From an uncultured Clostridia bacterium (GTDB taxonomy: Bacteria > Bacillota > Clostridia > Oscillospirales > Ruminococcaceae), in contig CANQXS010000007.1 in the NCBI GenBank assembly GCA_947627875.1, positions 59,010-123,009 of the forward strand: a stretch of 64,000 bases of DNA. The letters are read 5' to 3'. This document shows, in pieces, positions 15,918 through 23,805 of the stretch. The first letter of the stretch is position 1. Each line of letters opens with the position of its first letter. The notes beneath the pieces were generated by a model that searched no databases, had not been told where the DNA came from, and was given only the letters and a program-made list of their open reading frames with translations. A program made the translations under genes and the position numbers.

Positions 15918-17039
15918 ATGTCGGAAAAAATCGAATTTACGTCTGCACCCGCCCCCGAAAGTCCATCCGAGACCTCGCCTGAGGCTCAGAAGCCGGCTTC
16001 CGCCGCGCAGGTTTACGACGACCTCGTCGCTCTTTCCCAAAAGACCGAAAAGAGTCGCGAGAATATCCTGCTCAGGGGCTATGCGGTCGCCGTCGCCTGC
16101 CTCGGAGCGGCGGTGATACTTCTTGCCGTCGCGCTTACTTTTGCGGCGATAGGCTGGAGCCGCGAGCAGGGGACGATCGTCCCCGAGGTCGTGGAGGTAG
16201 AAAAAGAGGTGGTCGTCGAGGTCCCCGCGATAACGGTTATCGCGCCCTCGGAGGAATACAACCATTCTCTTGCCTCTGACAGATATCTTTTAAACGACTC
16301 GAATTACGGACCGATATGGATGCCGCTGCTCGAATCCGTCCCGAAGAATACATACGACCCGTCGCTGTTCACGAAGGACGAGCTTACCGGAAGGATATCT
16401 TATGACGACGGCGAGACCTATTCCGTCGCGGGGATAGACGTTTCGGTCTATCAGGGCGGGATCGACTGGCAGCAGGTAAAGGATTCGGGAGTGGAATTCG
16501 TCATTATCCGCTGCGGAAACAGGGGATATGTCACCGGTTCGCTCAACGAGGATATCAACTTTAAAAATAACATCGAAGGTGCGCTCGAGGTCGGGCTCGA
16601 CGTAGGGGTATATTACTTCTCTCAGGCGGTCGATATGCAGGAGGCGCTCGACGAGGCGGAATTCATAATAGAGCTTCTCGACGGCTACGAGCTCACGCTG
16701 CCTGTGTTTTACGACTGGGAGGTCGTTATCGACCCCGACGGCGACGCGGTCCGCGCGGCGGATATAGACCCCGATATGCTCACGAGCAACTTCCTCGTAT
16801 TTGCGCAGAGGCTCGAGCTTGAGGGCTACGAGGCGGCGATTTACGCCAACAAGAAGACCGCGGTCTGGAAGTATGACCTTTCGAGGCTCGAGGGCTACGA
16901 CGTCTGGTTTGCCGAATATTCCGACGTCCCGACTCTGCCGTATAACTTCAATATGTGGCAGTATTCCTCGAAGGGAAGCGTCCCGGGGATAAGCGGAAAC
17001 GTAGATATGAATATAAGGTTCAAAAAGCGCAGCGAATAA
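15918..17039 (+). CDS. Membrane-anchored GH25 lysozyme
   Basis: A 373-residue protein: a 45-residue cytoplasmic, Pro/Ser-rich start, one membrane helix (about 50-75), a linker, then a GH25 muramidase domain from about 175 to the end. The domain opens GIDVSVYQGGIDWQQVKDSG and carries the catalytic acidic pair in VFYDWEVV. It closes with FNMWQYSSKG and VDMN, all standard for the family. It would cut the MurNAc-GlcNAc bond of peptidoglycan while held at the outer face of the membrane. The start was set at the ATG preceded by AAAGGA; a longer reading would lack a ribosome site. It is monocistronic with its own promoter. Probably used in wall remodelling; it is not beside the phage cassette. Confidence 0.9.
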   Translation: MSEKIEFTSAPAPESPSETSPEAQKPASAAQVYDDLVALSQKTEKSRENILLRGYAVAVACLGAAVILLAVALTFAAIGWSREQGTIVPEVVEVEKEVVVEVPAITVIAPSEEYNHSLASDRYLLNDSNYGPIWMPLLESVPKNTYDPSLFTKDELTGRISYDDGETYSVAGIDVSVYQGGIDWQQVKDSGVEFVIIRCGNRGYVTGSLNEDINFKNNIEGALEVGLDVGVYYFSQAVDMQEALDEAEFIIELLDGYELTLPVFYDWEVVIDPDGDAVRAADIDPDMLTSNFLVFAQRLELEGYEAAIYANKKTAVWKYDLSRLEGYDVWFAEYSDVPTLPYNFNMWQYSSKGSVPGISGNVDMNIRFKKRSE

Positions 17040-17049
17040 AAGAGCAGCA

Positions 17050-17096
17050 AAACGCGCCTCCGAAGCAATCTTCGGGGGCGCGGATTTTTATCTTTC
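17050..17096. terminator. Terminator between GH25 and Na/Pi genes
   Basis: CGCGCCTCCGAAG/CTTCGGGGGCGCG stem with a 4-nt loop and a T-run on the plus strand. The A-rich left flank lets it work for the opposing gene too. Confidence 0.8.
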
Positions 17097-17101
17097 GGTT
17101 T

Positions 17102-18853
17102 TTAATCCTTCGGCGTGATGGGCGCGACGTATTTCGCAATATAGGAGTCGAGCTCGCTGCGGAAGTCGGGCGAATCGGCGGCGTGGGCGGCATAAGCGTG
17201 CTCCTCGGCGTTGATATCGTAGCTGTGGAGAACGCAGAAGGCGATATTTGAGCAGTGGTCTGCTACGCGCTCGATGTTCACGATGAGGTCGTTATATACG
17301 AAGCCGGTGACTATCGGGGCGGTGCTGCTCGAAACGCGGTCTATCTGATTCGCACGGAGCTGCTTGGTCATCTCGTCGATAGCCTCTTCAAGGGGCTCGA
17401 CCTTAAGCGCGAGGTCGCGCCTGCGCTCTACGAAGGCCGACCTTGCAAGCCCGAGGATCTCGCGGGCGGCGTCGCACATAAGGTTTATTTCAAACATAAC
17501 CTCTTCGGGGAAGACTATCTTCTTTTCGTTTATCTCGTCGGCGGTCTCGGCGATGTTCTGAGCGTGGTCGCTGAGGCGCTCGAAGTCTCCTATCGACGAT
17601 AAAAGCTCGCTCGAGATAGCCTGCTGCTTGTCGCTCAGGCTGTTTTTGCCTATCTTTACGATGTAGTTTCCGAGCTTGTCCTCATATTTGTCGCAGAGGG
17701 CTTCCTTATCGAGGACCTTCTGGAATTTCGAGCGGTCGAATTCGGTCAAAAGCCTGAGAGCGCGGTAGATGTTTTTCGTCGCGATGTCGCACATCCTCAG
17801 CGTCGCATTCTTGCTGAGCTCGAGGGCGGTGGGAGCGTAGTTGAGAAGGCTGTCGTCGAGGCTGTCTATCTCATACATGTCCTCGCGCTCCGAGGGATCG
17901 GGCTTTATGACCAAGAAGCAGAGCTTTTCTATAAGCTTTATCATCGGCAGGATAAACACCGCGGCAAGGAGCCTGAGCCCCGTGTTCATTATCGCTATGC
18001 CGAGGACCTGCGCCGGAGCGTCCATAAAGGAGAGGTCAAACAAGAGCGAAGCGGGGATATATATGATATAGGTTATGATCAGCGCAAGAATGTTGATTAT
18101 AAGGTAAGAAACCGAGGTGCGCTTGCCGTTGCGGTTTGCTCCGAGCATAGCTATAAGCACGGGGGTAGAGGCGCCGATGTTTATTCCGAGGATTATCGGC
18201 AGGCAGACGGAATAGGGGATAGCTCCCGTTACCGAGAGCGCCTGAAGGATACCTACGCTCGCCGAGCTCGACTGGGTGACCGCGGTTATCAGCGCGCCGG
18301 CAAGTATCCCGAAGAAGGGGTTGCGGAAGAGGATAAGTAGCCGCGCAAACTGAGCGCTCTCTTTTAGCGGGCTTACTGAATCGCTTATAAGCGACATCGC
18401 GAGCAGAAGCGTTGCAAGACCGAGGGCTACGCTGCCGATGCTGCGGTTTGAATTCTTATGAGAAAAAACCACCAGAACACATCCCACAAGCGCAAGCAGC
18501 GAGATGAGCATGGCGGTAAAGGTCCCGTTTTCGGAATGGGAAAGAGTGAGCAGCCAGCCGGTCATCGTTGTTCCGACGTTGGCGCCGAGAACTATACCGA
18601 GCGACTGCGAGAAATTCATCATGCCGGTTGAAACAAAGCTTATTACCATAACGGTAGTTGCGCTCGACGACTGAATAACGGCAGCCGCGAGCGTTCCGAG
18701 CAGGAAGCCCCTTAACGGAGTTGAGGAAAGCTTCCAGAGAACGGCTTCCATTTTGTTGCCTGCGAGACGCTTAAGACCGTCTCCCATAGTGTTCATTCCG
18801 AAGAGGAAGAACGCCACGCCGCCGAGCAGCGATAAAACATTCGTAAAACCCAT
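17102..18853 (-). CDS. Na+/phosphate cotransporter with PhoU-like tail (NptA-type)
   Basis: A 583-residue protein. The membrane part (1-320) has the two inverted Na/Pi repeats with QSSSATTVMVISF and QSSSASVGILQAL, the substrate-binding signature of the SLC34/NptA family. The C-terminal ~200 residues form two PhoU-like helical repeats, common in the bacterial Na/Pi family. It should import phosphate (or a similar anion) with sodium. Start chosen at ATG GGT with GGAGA upstream, giving MGFTNVLSLLGGVAFFLFG, the usual family N-terminus; the upstream extension has no ribosome site. Monocistronic, with its own promoter. Confidence 0.92.
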   Translation of the reverse strand: MGFTNVLSLLGGVAFFLFGMNTMGDGLKRLAGNKMEAVLWKLSSTPLRGFLLGTLAAAVIQSSSATTVMVISFVSTGMMNFSQSLGIVLGANVGTTMTGWLLTLSHSENGTFTAMLISLLALVGCVLVVFSHKNSNRSIGSVALGLATLLLAMSLISDSVSPLKESAQFARLLILFRNPFFGILAGALITAVTQSSSASVGILQALSVTGAIPYSVCLPIILGINIGASTPVLIAMLGANRNGKRTSVSYLIINILALIITYIIYIPASLLFDLSFMDAPAQVLGIAIMNTGLRLLAAVFILPMIKLIEKLCFLVIKPDPSEREDMYEIDSLDDSLLNYAPTALELSKNATLRMCDIATKNIYRALRLLTEFDRSKFQKVLDKEALCDKYEDKLGNYIVKIGKNSLSDKQQAISSELLSSIGDFERLSDHAQNIAETADEINEKKIVFPEEVMFEINLMCDAAREILGLARSAFVERRRDLALKVEPLEEAIDEMTKQLRANQIDRVSSSTAPIVTGFVYNDLIVNIERVADHCSNIAFCVLHSYDINAEEHAYAAHAADSPDFRSELDSYIAKYVAPITPKD

Positions 18854-18938
18854 ATTTTCTCCAATCATATTTTGTGCGCCTGCCTCGGCGCGGGCGGTTC
18901 CTTCCGCCCCCAAAGCCCGATATTTTATCAACAGATAA

Positions 18939-18967
18939 ATAATAACAGATTGCCCCGATGTTTTCAA
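18939..18967 (-). promoter_or_regulatory. Promoter of the Na/Pi gene
   Basis: TTGAAA (18967-18962), 17-bp spacer and extended -10 TGtTATTAT (to 18939) on the minus strand. The leader to the ATG is about 80 bases and shows nothing further. Confidence 0.75.
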
Positions 18968-19112
18968 GCCCCCGCGAGAAAAAAGTCAGTTTGCACAACT
19001 TTATCAAATCAAAAATGAGGTTAATATGGCATTTTTTCGGGCGGAAAGACCGCCGCGGTTAGCATAAACTTACGGGTTTTGTGAGTGATTCTAATTATTT
19101 ATCGCTTTTCAC

Positions 19113-19141
19113 TTGAAAAAAGCGCCGAAATGGGTTATAAT
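19113..19141 (+). promoter_or_regulatory. Promoter of the first GH43 gene
   Basis: TTGAAA (19113-19118), 17-bp spacer and TATAAT (19136-19141). The preceding 140 bases (18970-19112) contain no gene that I can support. Confidence 0.78.
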
Positions 19142-19181
19142 CAGCCTGTAAAATGGTTGCGCCCAAAAGGAGGACAATTTT

Positions 19182-20771
19182 ATGAAATTATTGAAAAGGA
19201 TAACTGTGATGGCTGTTTCATTATCTATGCTTATGTCTGCGTCGGCTTGCAGCGCGCAGGCGAGTGATTTTTCATTCAAGGGCGAGATCATCCCCTCGGA
19301 GGATCTCGGCTTATCCGTCGGCGAAAAGCTCACCAAGGCTTATAAGGATATGGGCGAAAACAACCCGATATCTTCGGATATATTCTTTGCCGACCCTACC
19401 GCCGTTGAATATGAGGGCAGGCTTTATATCTACGGTACGAACGATTCTCAGGAATATAACGACAAGGCGGGCTACGGCTCCAACGGCTACGGAAGCATAA
19501 ACACCCTTGCCTGCTATTCCACCGACGATATGTCGAACTTCCGCTATGAATGCACTATCCCCGTCTGCCAGGTAGCTTCCTGGGCGGGGTGCAGCTGGGC
19601 TCCCTCGATAGTCGCGAGAAAGGAATCCGACGGCAAGACCCACTTCTATCTTTACTTCGCCAATTCCGGAGCCAATATAGGCGTTATAACCTCTACCTCT
19701 CCGACGGGTCCCTGGACCGACCCTGTCGGCGGTCCGCTCATTCACAACGGAATGGAGGGCTTAAGCAACGACCCCGTGACCTGGTGCTTCGACCCGGGCG
19801 CCGTTATAGATGAAAACGGAACCGGCTGGATAGCCTTCGGCGGCGGCGATCCTGCTCACCCCGACGAAAACGGAATGCACACCGGCAACTGCCGCATAGC
19901 CAAGCTCGGCAAGGATATGGTCTCGATCGACGGAGACATCGTAAAGGTCCCGACCTACTTCCATTTTGAAGCCAACGAGCTCAACTACATCAACGGCACC
20001 TATGTTTTGACCTACTGCTCCAACTATGCCGACAGGAGCATGTTCCCCGTATCCCTCGGAGCCGCTCCCCAGACCTGCTCGATGTGCTATATGACCTCGA
20101 AGACCCCGCTCGTTGCCGACAGCTGGGAATGGGGAGGAGAATATCTTACCAACCCCAATACCTTCGGCTACCCCTTCAGCAACAACCACTCCCATCTCCA
20201 TAAATTCGGCGATAAGTATTACCTCATCTACCAGAACGTTTCGCTCCTTGAGAATATGAACAGGCTCGACCGCGCCGACGGCTTCAGAAGCCTCGGAATA
20301 GACATCTGCGAGGTCGACGAGAAAAACGTTGTTCTCAAGAGCTCTAAGATGACCGACAAGGGCGTTGACCAGATAAAGAACCTCGACGCATTTGCGCTCA
20401 ACGAAGCCGAGACTATGCACACCGCCGCAGGGCTCCAGTATTACTACAGCGCCGACGAAAAGATCACCTTTATCAGCGGAATATCCGACGGCGACTGGCT
20501 TGGGCTCACCGACGTGGATTTCGGCGGCGGAGCAAACTCCTTCGCGGCTAAGGTCCGCGGAAAGGGGATCATCGAGGTAAGGCTCGACGATATAAATTCC
20601 GCTCCCGTAGCGTCTTTGCAGTTCGACACCGGAACCGAGGAATTCAAGGTCGTTTCGGGCGATATCGCAAAGGCGGTATCCGGAGTTCACGACGTGTTCT
20701 TCGTCTTCGGCGGCAGCTTCGTGTTCGATCAGTGGCAGTTCGCCTACCTCAGCGAAGAGACTGCGGAATAA
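19182..20771 (+). CDS. Secreted GH43 glycosidase with C-terminal CBM6-like domain (lipoprotein)
   Basis: A 529-residue secreted enzyme. An N-terminal signal ends in SASACSAQ, which fits a lipobox although its -3 residue is Ala. Residues ~60-390 form the five-bladed GH43 propeller. The first acidic blade is SSDIFFADPTAVEYEGRLYI (base Asp), and other blade motifs are APSIVARKESDGKTHFYLYF and WCFDPGAVIDENGTGW. The last ~130 residues resemble a CBM6 module (NEAETMHTAAG at its start). GH43 enzymes release arabinose or xylose from plant polysaccharides; the exact substrate is unknown. Strong AAGGAGGA ribosome site. It is a distant paralogue of the gene at 38047. Confidence 0.9.
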   Translation: MKLLKRITVMAVSLSMLMSASACSAQASDFSFKGEIIPSEDLGLSVGEKLTKAYKDMGENNPISSDIFFADPTAVEYEGRLYIYGTNDSQEYNDKAGYGSNGYGSINTLACYSTDDMSNFRYECTIPVCQVASWAGCSWAPSIVARKESDGKTHFYLYFANSGANIGVITSTSPTGPWTDPVGGPLIHNGMEGLSNDPVTWCFDPGAVIDENGTGWIAFGGGDPAHPDENGMHTGNCRIAKLGKDMVSIDGDIVKVPTYFHFEANELNYINGTYVLTYCSNYADRSMFPVSLGAAPQTCSMCYMTSKTPLVADSWEWGGEYLTNPNTFGYPFSNNHSHLHKFGDKYYLIYQNVSLLENMNRLDRADGFRSLGIDICEVDEKNVVLKSSKMTDKGVDQIKNLDAFALNEAETMHTAAGLQYYYSADEKITFISGISDGDWLGLTDVDFGGGANSFAAKVRGKGIIEVRLDDINSAPVASLQFDTGTEEFKVVSGDIAKAVSGVHDVFFVFGGSFVFDQWQFAYLSEETAE

Positions 20772-20786
20772 AAACCGAATCCCGAT

Positions 20787-20817
20787 AAAAACGGTCTGTC
20801 TCGGCAGACCGTTTTTA
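20787..20817 (+). terminator. Terminator of the first GH43 gene
   Basis: AAAACGGTCTG/CAGACCGTTTTT stem with a short loop and T-run. Confidence 0.88.
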
Positions 20818-20819
20818 AT

Positions 20820-20915
20820 ATTCTTAAGGAATTCTTAAGCCCCGCGCGGCGATTCTTAAGTTTTGATTAAGTTTGCGCCGTTTCGATTGACTTCGACGCC
20901 CTCCGGCTGTAAAAT
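20820..20915 (+). promoter_or_regulatory. Four-repeat response-regulator site and promoter of the DUF1287 gene
   Basis: Four direct repeats of TTAAG at 20824, 20835, 20856 and 20867 (starts), three of them within ATTCTTAAG. Spacings are 11, 21 and 11 bp, so all lie on one DNA face. This is the pattern bound by OmpR/PhoB-type regulators. Sixteen bases on is TTGACT (20887-20892), a 17-bp spacer and TAAAAT (20910-20915). No OmpR-type regulator is encoded in the window. Confidence 0.65.
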
Positions 20916-20938
20916 CTCACTGTAAAGGGGGCGGCGGA

Positions 20939-21622
20939 ATGAAGAAAAAATACTATCTCAAGGCTCCGGCAAAGTTCATACTTGTGCTTTTAGCGGCGCT
21001 TATTGTTCTTATACTGTGGCACAGCCTCAGGCTCGGTTCGTATTTCAGATATTTTTTCGGCGGAAAGACCTATTCAAACGCCGATTTCGGTATCGCCGAC
21101 TACCGTTCCGCCGTTGACCGCGACGGCGACGGAATTGACGACCAGAGCGATATTTTGGAGGGCGCGAGGAAATACATCGCGACAAAGCCGGTATATATGA
21201 GCAAATATTACGACGGCGGCTACCCCGACGACGGCTGCGGAGTATGCACCGACGTAGTCGCACAGGCAATGCTCAGCGCCGGCTATGACCTTATGGAGCT
21301 CGTGAGCGCCGACATCGAGCGGGACAGAAGCGATTACGACAGCGACGTCGGCGACAAAAACATAGATTTTCGGCGCGTGAGGAATCTGATAGTCTATTTT
21401 CGGCATACGGCGAAAGAGCTCACGACGGATATCGGCGAGATATCGGAATGGCAGGGCGGCGACATAGTCGTATTCGAGGGGCATATCGGCGTTGTTTCGG
21501 ACAAGCGCAACAAAAACGGGACCCCGCTCGTTATCCACCACGGCAGCGAGACACAAAAGGATTATGAGCAGGACATTTTGGAGCTCCGCGACGACATAAT
21601 CGGGCATTTCAGGATAACGTAG
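20939..21622 (+). CDS. DUF1287 protein (predicted envelope cysteine amidase-like)
   Basis: A 227-residue protein with one N-terminal membrane helix (residues ~10-30) and an extracellular DUF1287 domain. The conserved block GCGVCTDVVAQAMLSAGYDL carries the candidate nucleophile Cys. Downstream are NIDFRRVRNLIVYF and the His-containing GGDIVVFEGHIGVVSD and VIHHGS motifs. DUF1287 belongs to the NlpC/P60-like papain-fold superfamily, so peptidoglycan or amide hydrolysis is a reasonable inference; the role is unproven. The residues after the helix include DRDGDGIDD, an EF-hand-like calcium loop. The upstream four-repeat operator suggests control by an OmpR-type regulator. Confidence 0.82.
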   Translation: MKKKYYLKAPAKFILVLLAALIVLILWHSLRLGSYFRYFFGGKTYSNADFGIADYRSAVDRDGDGIDDQSDILEGARKYIATKPVYMSKYYDGGYPDDGCGVCTDVVAQAMLSAGYDLMELVSADIERDRSDYDSDVGDKNIDFRRVRNLIVYFRHTAKELTTDIGEISEWQGGDIVVFEGHIGVVSDKRNKNGTPLVIHHGSETQKDYEQDILELRDDIIGHFRIT

Positions 21623-21717
21623 GGGCATAACCCGACAGAAATTCCCTTCCGTGTTGTTCACCTCCGCAAAAAGCTGTGATATCATTGGCTTACAAAATAA
21701 AAACGGAGGTAAAAATT

Positions 21718-22077
21718 ATGAACATGGACAAAATTTATGCAGAGGCAATCGTCAACGAGTATTCCAAAAAGAGAGCTTCAAAGGTAGTGGCGCTCAAAAA
21801 GCTCGACCGGAGGGCAAAGCTCCCCGCGCTTATCTTCGCCTATTCTTCCGGGATCGTTTCGGCGCTGGTTTTGGGCGTGGGAATGTGCCTTTCGATGGGA
21901 GTTATCGGCGGCGGGAGCACCGTTTTTACCGCTCTCGGAATAGCCGTCGGAATCCTCGGGCTCGCGGGGGTTGGCGTGAACTACCCGATATATAAGAGCA
22001 TTCTTAACAGGAGCAAGGAAAAATACGCGGGCGACATTATAAATCTCGCTTCCGAGATAGCGGACGAAGCGGATTGA
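21718..22077 (+). CDS. Small membrane protein, two predicted helices
   Basis: A 119-residue protein of unknown function. The N-terminal ~35 residues are basic and helical (EYSKKRASKVVALKKLDRRAK). Two hydrophobic helices follow (about 36-58 and 64-85), then a cytoplasmic C-terminal helix. GGAGGT lies 7 bases before the ATG. An extended -10-like TGaTATCAT occurs at 21677-21685 with no good -35. The TetR-family regulator begins 28 bases after the stop, so the two may be co-transcribed and the membrane protein may be a target of that regulator. Confidence 0.6.
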   Translation: MNMDKIYAEAIVNEYSKKRASKVVALKKLDRRAKLPALIFAYSSGIVSALVLGVGMCLSMGVIGGGSTVFTALGIAVGILGLAGVGVNYPIYKSILNRSKEKYAGDIINLASEIADEAD

Positions 22078-22105
22078 GCCGACCCCGAAAAAGGAGGGCG
22101 TGAGC

Positions 22106-22699
22106 TTGGACAGGGCAAAGAGCAAATATTTCAACACCGCAGCCCGTATGGACGAGGCGCTTATAGAGCTTTTGGAGAAGAAGGACTTTGAATACATCAC
22201 GGTCAAGGAGATATGCGAGAAAGCGGGCGTAAACCGCTCGACCTTTTACCTTCATTACGAGACCGTCGGAGACCTGCTGAGCGAATGTGTTGAATATACC
22301 AACGCAAAGTGCTTTGCGAAATACTCGAAAAGCCTTGCGAACGTCGGCGAAAGGCTGTCGTCGGGCAGGCGGGAGGACGTTATATTCATCTCGCCCGAAT
22401 ATCTGACGCCGTTTTTCGAGTTCGTCAGGGATAACAGGCGGCTGTTCAAGGTGGTGCTCACTAATCCGAGGGTGCTGAACGCCGAAGGGACGTTCAGAAA
22501 GATGTTTTCCGAGATATTCTCGCCCGCGCTCGACAGGTTCAGCTTCTCCGAGAGCGAGAAGCCCTATATCGTGCTGTTTTACATCGGCGGGATAATGGCC
22601 GTTATAGGAAAGTGGATAAGGGGCGACTGCGCCGAGCCGGTGGAATATATCGCAGACCTCTGTATGAGGTGCGTGCTGGGGGATTTCGGGAAGAGTTGA
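22106..22699 (+). CDS. TetR/AcrR-family regulator
   Basis: A ~197-residue regulator. The N-terminal helix-turn-helix is FEYITVKEICEKAGVNRSTF, followed by YLHYETVGDLL, the classical TetR signature. The C-terminal ~130 residues are the ligand/dimer domain. It shows the TetR_C pattern seen in Clostridia (IVLFYIGGIMAVIGKWIRGD). I prefer the TTG at 22106: AAGGAGG lies 8 bases before it, whereas the GTG at 22100 is only 2 bases from that site. Follows the small membrane protein closely. Target and ligand unknown. Confidence 0.88.
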   Translation: MDRAKSKYFNTAARMDEALIELLEKKDFEYITVKEICEKAGVNRSTFYLHYETVGDLLSECVEYTNAKCFAKYSKSLANVGERLSSGRREDVIFISPEYLTPFFEFVRDNRRLFKVVLTNPRVLNAEGTFRKMFSEIFSPALDRFSFSESEKPYIVLFYIGGIMAVIGKWIRGDCAEPVEYIADLCMRCVLGDFGKS

Positions 22700-22734
22700 C
22701 ATTAAGGCTCAGGAAAAATTTTTGTGTGTTATAT

Positions 22735-22771
22735 TATCAAAAAACGGCACCGAACGGTGCCGTTTTTCTTT
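22735..22771. terminator. Bidirectional terminator between TetR and hydrolase genes
   Basis: AACGGCACCG/CGGTGCCGTT stem with a 2-nt loop and A/T runs on both sides. Confidence 0.88.
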
Positions 22772-22774
22772 CCT

Positions 22775-23761
22775 TTACGCCCCGAGGTACTTCCCGAAGA
22801 ATTCCGCGAGCCTGTCGAAGGGGATAGCTTCCTTTCCGCCGCCGTCGTAGAGGTCTGTATGAGAAGCGCCGGGGATTATGAGCAGCTCCTTGTTGCCGCA
22901 ATAGGGGTTGTTCCTCACGATGTCGTAATAGGCGTCGCGCCCGAAATAGAGCGAGTGCGCCTTTTCGCCGTGGACGACGAGCACCGCCGAGCGGATCTCG
23001 CAGGAATACTTTAGAATCGGCTGATTTATGAAGCTCATACAGCCGGTGACGTTCCAGCCGCCGTTCGAGTTGAGGCTGCGCTTATGGTAGCCTCGCTTGG
23101 TTTTATAGTAGTCGTAGTAGTCCTTGACGAAATACGGCGCGTCGTCGGGCAGCGGGTCTACAACTCCTCCGCCGAGGGCGTAAGCGCCGTTCTTAAAATC
23201 TTCTGTGCGCTGAGCGTTGAGGGCGCGCTTTTTTTCGTAGCGCGTGTCGGGCGAATTTTCGGCGTCGAAATAGCCGTTGGCGTTGACTCTCGCCATATCA
23301 TACATCGTCATAGCGGCGGTCGCTTTTATCCTCGTGTCGAGGGCAGCGGCGTTTATCGCCATTCCGCCCCAGCCGCAGATACCGATGATCCCTATCTTTT
23401 CGGGGTCGACGTTTTCGCGTGTCGAGAGGAAGTCGACAGCCGCCTGGAAGTCCTCGGTATTGATGTCGGGCGACGCCATATATCTCGGCTCGCCGCAGCT
23501 CTCTCCGGTAAACGAAGGGTCAAAGGCTATGGTCAGAAATCCGCGCTCTGCCATAGTCTGGGCATACAGCCCCGATGCCTGCTCCTTAACCGCGCCGAAC
23601 GGTCCGCATACGGCAATCGCTGCAAGCTTTTCGCCGGCGTTTTTCGGAACATACATATCCGCCGCGAGGGTGATCCCGTAGCGGTTAGTGAACGTTACCT
23701 TCGAGTGATCGACCTTTTTGCTCTTCGGGAAGGTCTTGTCCCATCTTTTTGCAAGTTCCAT
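22775..23761 (-). CDS. Alpha/beta hydrolase (dienelactone hydrolase-like)
   Basis: A 328-residue cytoplasmic hydrolase. Residues 30-75 show the early strands (ITLAADMYVPKN, then the AVCGPFGAVKEQ oxyanion region). The nucleophile elbow is GICGWGGMA near residue 127, with Cys as the probable nucleophile, as in dienelactone hydrolases. The late acid and His appear in VHGEKAHS and PGASHTDLYD. It is close to proteins annotated as alpha/beta hydrolase or DltD-like esterases in gut bacteria; substrate unknown. It is the third gene of an operon with the hybrid kinase and binding lipoprotein, 39 bases after the latter. AAAGGA ribosome site. Confidence 0.82.
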   Translation of the reverse strand: MELAKRWDKTFPKSKKVDHSKVTFTNRYGITLAADMYVPKNAGEKLAAIAVCGPFGAVKEQASGLYAQTMAERGFLTIAFDPSFTGESCGEPRYMASPDINTEDFQAAVDFLSTRENVDPEKIGIIGICGWGGMAINAAALDTRIKATAAMTMYDMARVNANGYFDAENSPDTRYEKKRALNAQRTEDFKNGAYALGGGVVDPLPDDAPYFVKDYYDYYKTKRGYHKRSLNSNGGWNVTGCMSFINQPILKYSCEIRSAVLVVHGEKAHSLYFGRDAYYDIVRNNPYCGNKELLIIPGASHTDLYDGGGKEAIPFDRLAEFFGKYLGA

Positions 23762-23777
23762 AGAATTCAGTTCCTTT

Positions 23778-23805
23778 CTTAAAATCAGCTCGTCTTAAAA
23801 TCAGC
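23778..23805. repeat. Short tandem duplication at the end of the binding-protein gene
   Basis: CTTAAAATCAGC occurs twice (23778-23789 and 23794-23805) with a 16-bp period. One copy contains the stop codon of the binding-protein gene; the other lies in the spacer before the hydrolase. Confidence 0.8.
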
